DNA from: JANJUB01 sp040081075
GTDB lineage: Bacteria > Armatimonadota > Fimbriimonadia > Fimbriimonadales > Fimbriimonadaceae
DNA length: 8,267 nt
NCBI GenBank assembly: GCA_040081075.1
Contig: JBEBHJ010000090.1
Location: forward strand, 1 to 8,267
Reading direction: 5' to 3'
The translations under genes and the position numbers were made by a program. Below the pieces are notes generated by a model. The model was not told where the DNA came from. It was given only the letters and a program-made list of their open reading frames with translations, and did no database searches. This document shows positions 5,662 to 8,267 of this stretch, one piece after another (positions within the stretch are counted from its first letter, which is position 1; every line of letters begins with the position of its first letter).

Positions 5662-6684
5662 TCAGTGCTGGGCTTTTAGGTCGAAGTCAACATAAACGGG
5701 AAGGTGATCGGAGGCGCGGCTGCCCTTTTCCAGATATTCGGCGAGCCCATCCGCGCTCTTCCTCACTCGCCCGATTGATCCGCGCATCGCATCGGCACCG
5801 GAGTAGATTTTGGTCTCACTGGCCTGATCTAGGAGGTTTTTGCTCACGAGAATCTGATCAAACAGAATCTGCTCCACCCGCACGTCGCTAGGAAAACTGT
5901 ACTCCTTGCCGCGCCATTGCTCATTTTCTTTCTTCGCACCTTTGACCATGGCGGGGATCGCTTTGCCTTTGAACTTATCTGAGAGGCCGTGGGTTACGCC
6001 GTCCTCGTCGTAGAGTTTTTCGCAAAGGTTAAAGAGTAGCGGCCCTGGCTTGCTCGCGCGACCCCCTCGCGTTCGTTTGTCGCCCGTTTCCAGAATGTTG
6101 ACGCTCACGTCATCGGGGCAGTCGTTGAAATCGCCAAGGACAATCACATTCGACTCATGCTTTCCTCGAATGTGTGCGGCCAGCAGGTCAGCCGCCATCT
6201 CGCGTTGATTGTCGGTCTTCAGCCGACCACCCCCACCGCGGCTCTTCATATGAACGACGTAGAAAGTGAAACTCTCGCCACTCGGAGATTTCACGACCGC
6301 ACGGAGCACATCACGCCCGCCGGGGAAAGCCGCGTCGAGAGCCGCGTCCTGAAAGACGGTGTCGCTAGATTCGAGGACAAACGGTTTCTTCACGGCAACC
6401 CCAGTTTCCTGATCTTCTTTAGGGTTATCCTTGATCCCAATTTCCCATTCATCGCCAAAAACCTGTTCCGCCGCCCGCTTGCTTTGAACTTCTTGGAACG
6501 CGACGACTTGAGGGTCGATTTCTTTGATCACTGACTGGAGATTCGAGACCCGCTGCGGGTTCGCATCCTCGCCGAACCACTCCATGTTGTACGTAGCAAT
6601 TCTGATCGAAGTTGGCGGCGGTCCCGGCTGTTGAGAGCAACCCACGGGGCCGATAACGACCGCTAAACAAAGAGCCTTGAGCAT
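5662..6684 (-). CDS. Endonuclease/exonuclease/phosphatase-family lipoprotein
   Basis: The 340-residue product belongs to the metal-dependent EEP superfamily (DNase I, exonuclease III and sphingomyelinase-like enzymes), whose members hydrolyse phosphodiester or phosphomonoester bonds. The core motifs are in order: TYNMEWF with Asn33; AFQEV with the metal-binding Glu65; VVHMKS with His145; VLGDFND with Asp185 and Asn187; FDQILVS with Asp276; and SDHLPVYVDF with the catalytic-type Asp326-His327. The N terminus is a short signal sequence ending in GPVGC, a slightly atypical lipobox because Pro rather than Leu is at -3, followed by a Pro-rich linker. It is probably anchored outside the cytoplasmic membrane, which favours a role on extracellular nucleic acid or phospho-substrates over DNA repair. 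The substrate cannot be told from sequence. It is divergent from the gene at 6725, with 40 bases between the starts. Confidence 0.9.
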   Translation of the reverse strand: MLKALCLAVVIGPVGCSQQPGPPPTSIRIATYNMEWFGEDANPQRVSNLQSVIKEIDPQVVAFQEVQSKRAAEQVFGDEWEIGIKDNPKEDQETGVAVKKPFVLESSDTVFQDAALDAAFPGGRDVLRAVVKSPSGESFTFYVVHMKSRGGGGRLKTDNQREMAADLLAAHIRGKHESNVIVLGDFNDCPDDVSVNILETGDKRTRGGRASKPGPLLFNLCEKLYDEDGVTHGLSDKFKGKAIPAMVKGAKKENEQWRGKEYSFPSDVRVEQILFDQILVSKNLLDQASETKIYSGADAMRGSIGRVRKSADGLAEYLEKGSRASDHLPVYVDFDLKAQH

Positions 6685-6724
6685 CCTAAGATCGTACCAG
6701 GCTCGAGAGGCCGTCTTAAGTTAC
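6685..6724. promoter_or_regulatory. 40-base divergent intergenic region between the lipoprotein gene and the gene at 6725
   Basis: Both start codons point away from this short gap, so both promoters must lie within it or extend into the opposite gene. It holds the extended -10 of the minus-strand gene. It also contains the palindrome CTCGAG, a TCTTAAG (6714-6720) and most of a related TCCTAAG (6684-6690), with 30 bases between their starts. No -10 for the plus-strand gene is convincing. Such a compact layout suggests mutually exclusive or co-regulated transcription, but this is inference. Confidence 0.4.
6691..6699 (-). promoter_or_regulatory. Extended -10 promoter of the EEP lipoprotein gene, probably leaderless
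   Basis: On the minus strand TGGTACGAT matches TGN plus a TATAAT-like hexamer (TACGAT, 4 of 6). It ends 6 bases before the ATG at 6684, so transcription should begin at the start codon. The spacing resembles that of glyA. Confidence 0.5.
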
Positions 6725-8011
6725 ATGCGTGCTCGAAAACTGTGGCCCTGGGTCTTGGGTTTGGCGGTCGTAGGGATTGCGGGCGCAATCCGATACAACG
6801 CGGTGCGGAACGACGCTGAGCTTGCCGAGCAATTACGGCTCGCCTGGGCGGAGGGGATACCGACTAATGCAGAGCAAATGGCAACTTTTTATCCGCCTAT
6901 TGACTCCGCCAAGAACGCGGCTCCCTATTACTCCGCGCTCTTTGGCAAGGGCAACCCTCGTGGATACAAGGAACTGAGCGAAGTGCTGGCATTTCCGAGC
7001 CCGAAAACGATTGCCGCGGCCGAGGCGGTTCTCAAGGCGAATTCGCTCTGGCTCTCCGTGGGTGACCGCGCGGTGACATTTCCTTTGTGTCAGTTTTATT
7101 GCGACTGGAGGCAGGGATCGGCCATGTACCTCCCGGAGGTAAGAGTCATTGAGCGTTTGTCTGACCTCTATGAATTGAGAGCAGCATCGGCGGCGGCAAG
7201 GCACGATCCCAAGGCCGCGATTGGTGACATACGCCGAATGCTAATTATCGCTGATCACGCTTCGAACGCGGGCTTCTTCAAGGATTGCTATTCGGGCCGG
7301 ATGCGATTCGCAAAAGCGCTGGAGTTGCTTGCATTCTTTGCTTTTGAAATCACTCCTCATCGGCCCTACCTAGATGAGTTGAGGCGTGTTGTGAAAAACT
7401 TTCCAGCCTTCGACTTAAAGCGCGAACTCCGTGACTCATTGTTCTACTCGCTTTCAGCCTTGGAACTCTACTACTCTCCTAGCGGGCGCGAAAAACTTGG
7501 GTTAAAACCGGATGATGTTCGAACTGAAGATCATATATTTCAGGCGCTCGTGAGTCTCAAGGCCACAAAAATCTCACTTTTGAAAAGAGGTCGCGCCGTG
7601 TGGCATGCAACGGAAAAGTCAAGGCATGAGCGCGTAACCTATTCGGACACTGAAATAACCTTTGGGCCCTGGTCTTACCAAAGGTTTGTGTCGGGAGCAT
7701 CCAGCATATCTATGCTTCGGATGCCTGAAGGGGCTGAGAATGCGCGACTGCAATACGTCGCGCTAATTCGGGCTCTAGAGAAGGGGAAGCCCAAGACCAT
7801 GAGTTTTCCCGACCTGGTAAGTCCAATCGATAACAAGCCATTGACTTATGAGAATGATGGGATGAGCATTAGCATTGCCTCAATGAACGAGCCAGACGGT
7901 CACTACAAAGTGAAACTGACCATGCCCCCATACCAAGTGACGTCCAAGCGTGAAGAAGCTCAGCGTGCGGGAACGGGAATCCCACCCACGGCGCCAACGG
8001 CGAAGAAGTGA
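6725..8011 (+). CDS. Membrane-anchored protein of unknown function
   Basis: I do not recognise a characterised family. The 428-residue product starts with a basic MRARK followed by one hydrophobic segment (about residues 7-23, WPWVLGLAVVGIAGAI), so it is probably a signal-anchored protein with its bulk outside the cytoplasm. A region at about 45-80 (EGIPTN, then FYPPIDSAKNAAPYYSALFG) resembles a motif I have seen in uncharacterised proteins of Planctomycetes, Verrucomicrobia and Armatimonadota. The middle is helix-rich with no catalytic signature (AASAAARHDPKAAIGDIRRM, and similar stretches). The C terminus is a low-complexity Pro/Thr/Ala/Lys tail. A TTG at 6677 would add 16 residues but would overlap the start of the divergent lipoprotein gene; the ATG at 6725 puts the hydrophobic segment at the N terminus and is preferred. 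No ribosome binding site is evident. Its 3' end lies antisense to the displaced tail of the M28 gene. Confidence 0.75.
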   Translation: MRARKLWPWVLGLAVVGIAGAIRYNAVRNDAELAEQLRLAWAEGIPTNAEQMATFYPPIDSAKNAAPYYSALFGKGNPRGYKELSEVLAFPSPKTIAAAEAVLKANSLWLSVGDRAVTFPLCQFYCDWRQGSAMYLPEVRVIERLSDLYELRAASAAARHDPKAAIGDIRRMLIIADHASNAGFFKDCYSGRMRFAKALELLAFFAFEITPHRPYLDELRRVVKNFPAFDLKRELRDSLFYSLSALELYYSPSGREKLGLKPDDVRTEDHIFQALVSLKATKISLLKRGRAVWHATEKSRHERVTYSDTEITFGPWSYQRFVSGASSISMLRMPEGAENARLQYVALIRALEKGKPKTMSFPDLVSPIDNKPLTYENDGMSISIASMNEPDGHYKVKLTMPPYQVTSKREEAQRAGTGIPPTAPTAKK

Positions 8012-8022
8012 TCATCTTTGTT
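7960..8022 (-). other. Displaced C-terminal codons of the M28 gene in the -1 frame
   Basis: Immediately past the in-frame stop, the -1 frame reads NKDDHFFAVGAVGG, then IPVPAR and a TGA at 7960-7962. This is the type of final beta strand and tail expected after the fibronectin-like module. Restoring one A in the AAGAAATAAAC run at 8020-8030 would give KKINKDDHFF in a single frame. The extended gene would then overlap the 3' end of the plus-strand gene at 6725 by 52 bases. Confidence 0.6.
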
Positions 8023-8267
8023 TATTTCTTAAGAACGGTTGTCTTGCCCTTCACTTCGATTGAGCCTTGCCACACCGAGCTCGCCGTATCGCGCCAATAA
8101 ACCACGTAAGTTTGGTCCGGCTCACTATCCCAAGTGAGGGTCGTGTCGTGAGCCTGATCGTTGGTTATCCGCACGTTTTTTGGGGGCATTGCGGCATTTG
8201 AAAGCTGTCCGAGGGCGAGGGCATTCAGGCGGGTGACGTTCGCCAGGTACTTCCAATCCATATACTC
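8022..8267 (-). CDS. M28-type metallopeptidase, C-terminal fragment with fibronectin-like tail (frameshifted)
   Basis: The frame is open to the right edge, so only the last 81 codons before the stop are seen. The start (EYMDWKYLANVTRLNALALG) matches the last helix of M28 zinc aminopeptidase domains. It is followed by a fibronectin type III-like module (KNVRIT, TLTWDSEPDQTYVVYWRDTA, WQGSIEVKGKTTVL) that is common after such peptidase domains. The zinc ligands lie outside the window. These enzymes are usually exported and release N-terminal amino acids from peptides. The stop at 8022-8024 cuts the module just before its expected last strand, and that strand is found in the neighbouring frame (7960-8022). 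A one-base deletion, real or a sequencing error, is therefore likely. The family assignment rests on the C-terminal part only. Confidence 0.7.
   Translation of the reverse strand, partial: EYMDWKYLANVTRLNALALGQLSNAAMPPKNVRITNDQAHDTTLTWDSEPDQTYVVYWRDTASSVWQGSIEVKGKTTVLKK

Noticed and set aside
5647..5667. Hairpin CACTGA / TCAGTG around the stop codon of the lipoprotein gene as a terminator
   Set aside because: The stem is only 6 bases with a 9-base loop, overlaps the stop codon, and is not followed by a T-run on the minus strand.
6677..6724. TTG start for the gene at 6725
   Set aside because: It overlaps the start of the divergent lipoprotein gene and adds 16 residues before the membrane anchor without support.

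Overview
The window looks like part of a bacterial metagenome-type contig, probably from Armatimonadota (Fimbriimonadia-like). The lineage rests on three secreted proteins whose C-terminal sorting tails (VPEP, then ATMAALGLG, then an Arg cluster) resemble those I associate with that class. This is recalled similarity, not a search. Apart from the first ~410 bases, the sequence has moderate GC and tightly packed genes.

Bases 1 to ~410 are a different kind of DNA: an internal piece of a zinc carboxypeptidase (M14) gene on the minus strand, about 64% GC by hand count (268/420). At ~402-425 it runs straight into the catalytic core of phenylalanyl-tRNA synthetase alpha (pheS) on the plus strand, at about 51% GC (91/180 for 421-600). 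Neither gene is complete at this join, and a short stretch reads plausibly as both. I regard this as a probable chimeric junction, most likely an assembly artefact.

From ~411 onward the layout is: the pheS core (plus); an uncharacterised exported protein (plus); a PEP-CTERM secreted protein with its own extended -10 promoter and a strong terminator (plus); glyA (plus), whose -10 box lies only 5 bases before its ATG; a two-gene PEP-CTERM operon on the minus strand that meets glyA tail to tail with a 4-base overlap; an endonuclease/exonuclease/phosphatase-family lipoprotein on the minus strand upstream of that pair; a divergently transcribed membrane-anchored protein of unknown function (plus); and the 3' end of an M28-type peptidase gene with a fibronectin-like tail (minus), running off the right edge.

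The genes do not form one recognisable pathway. The two housekeeping genes (pheS, glyA) sit among exported proteins of unknown role. The most informative observations are the chimeric junction, a probable one-base frameshift at the end of the M28 gene, two PEP-CTERM tails identical in protein but saturated with synonymous changes, and -10 boxes placed so close to start codons that leaderless mRNAs are likely. I do not see a convincing new defence, mobile or biosynthetic system. I see no tRNA, rRNA, CRISPR array or insertion sequence, and no stretch over 300 bases lacks a gene.
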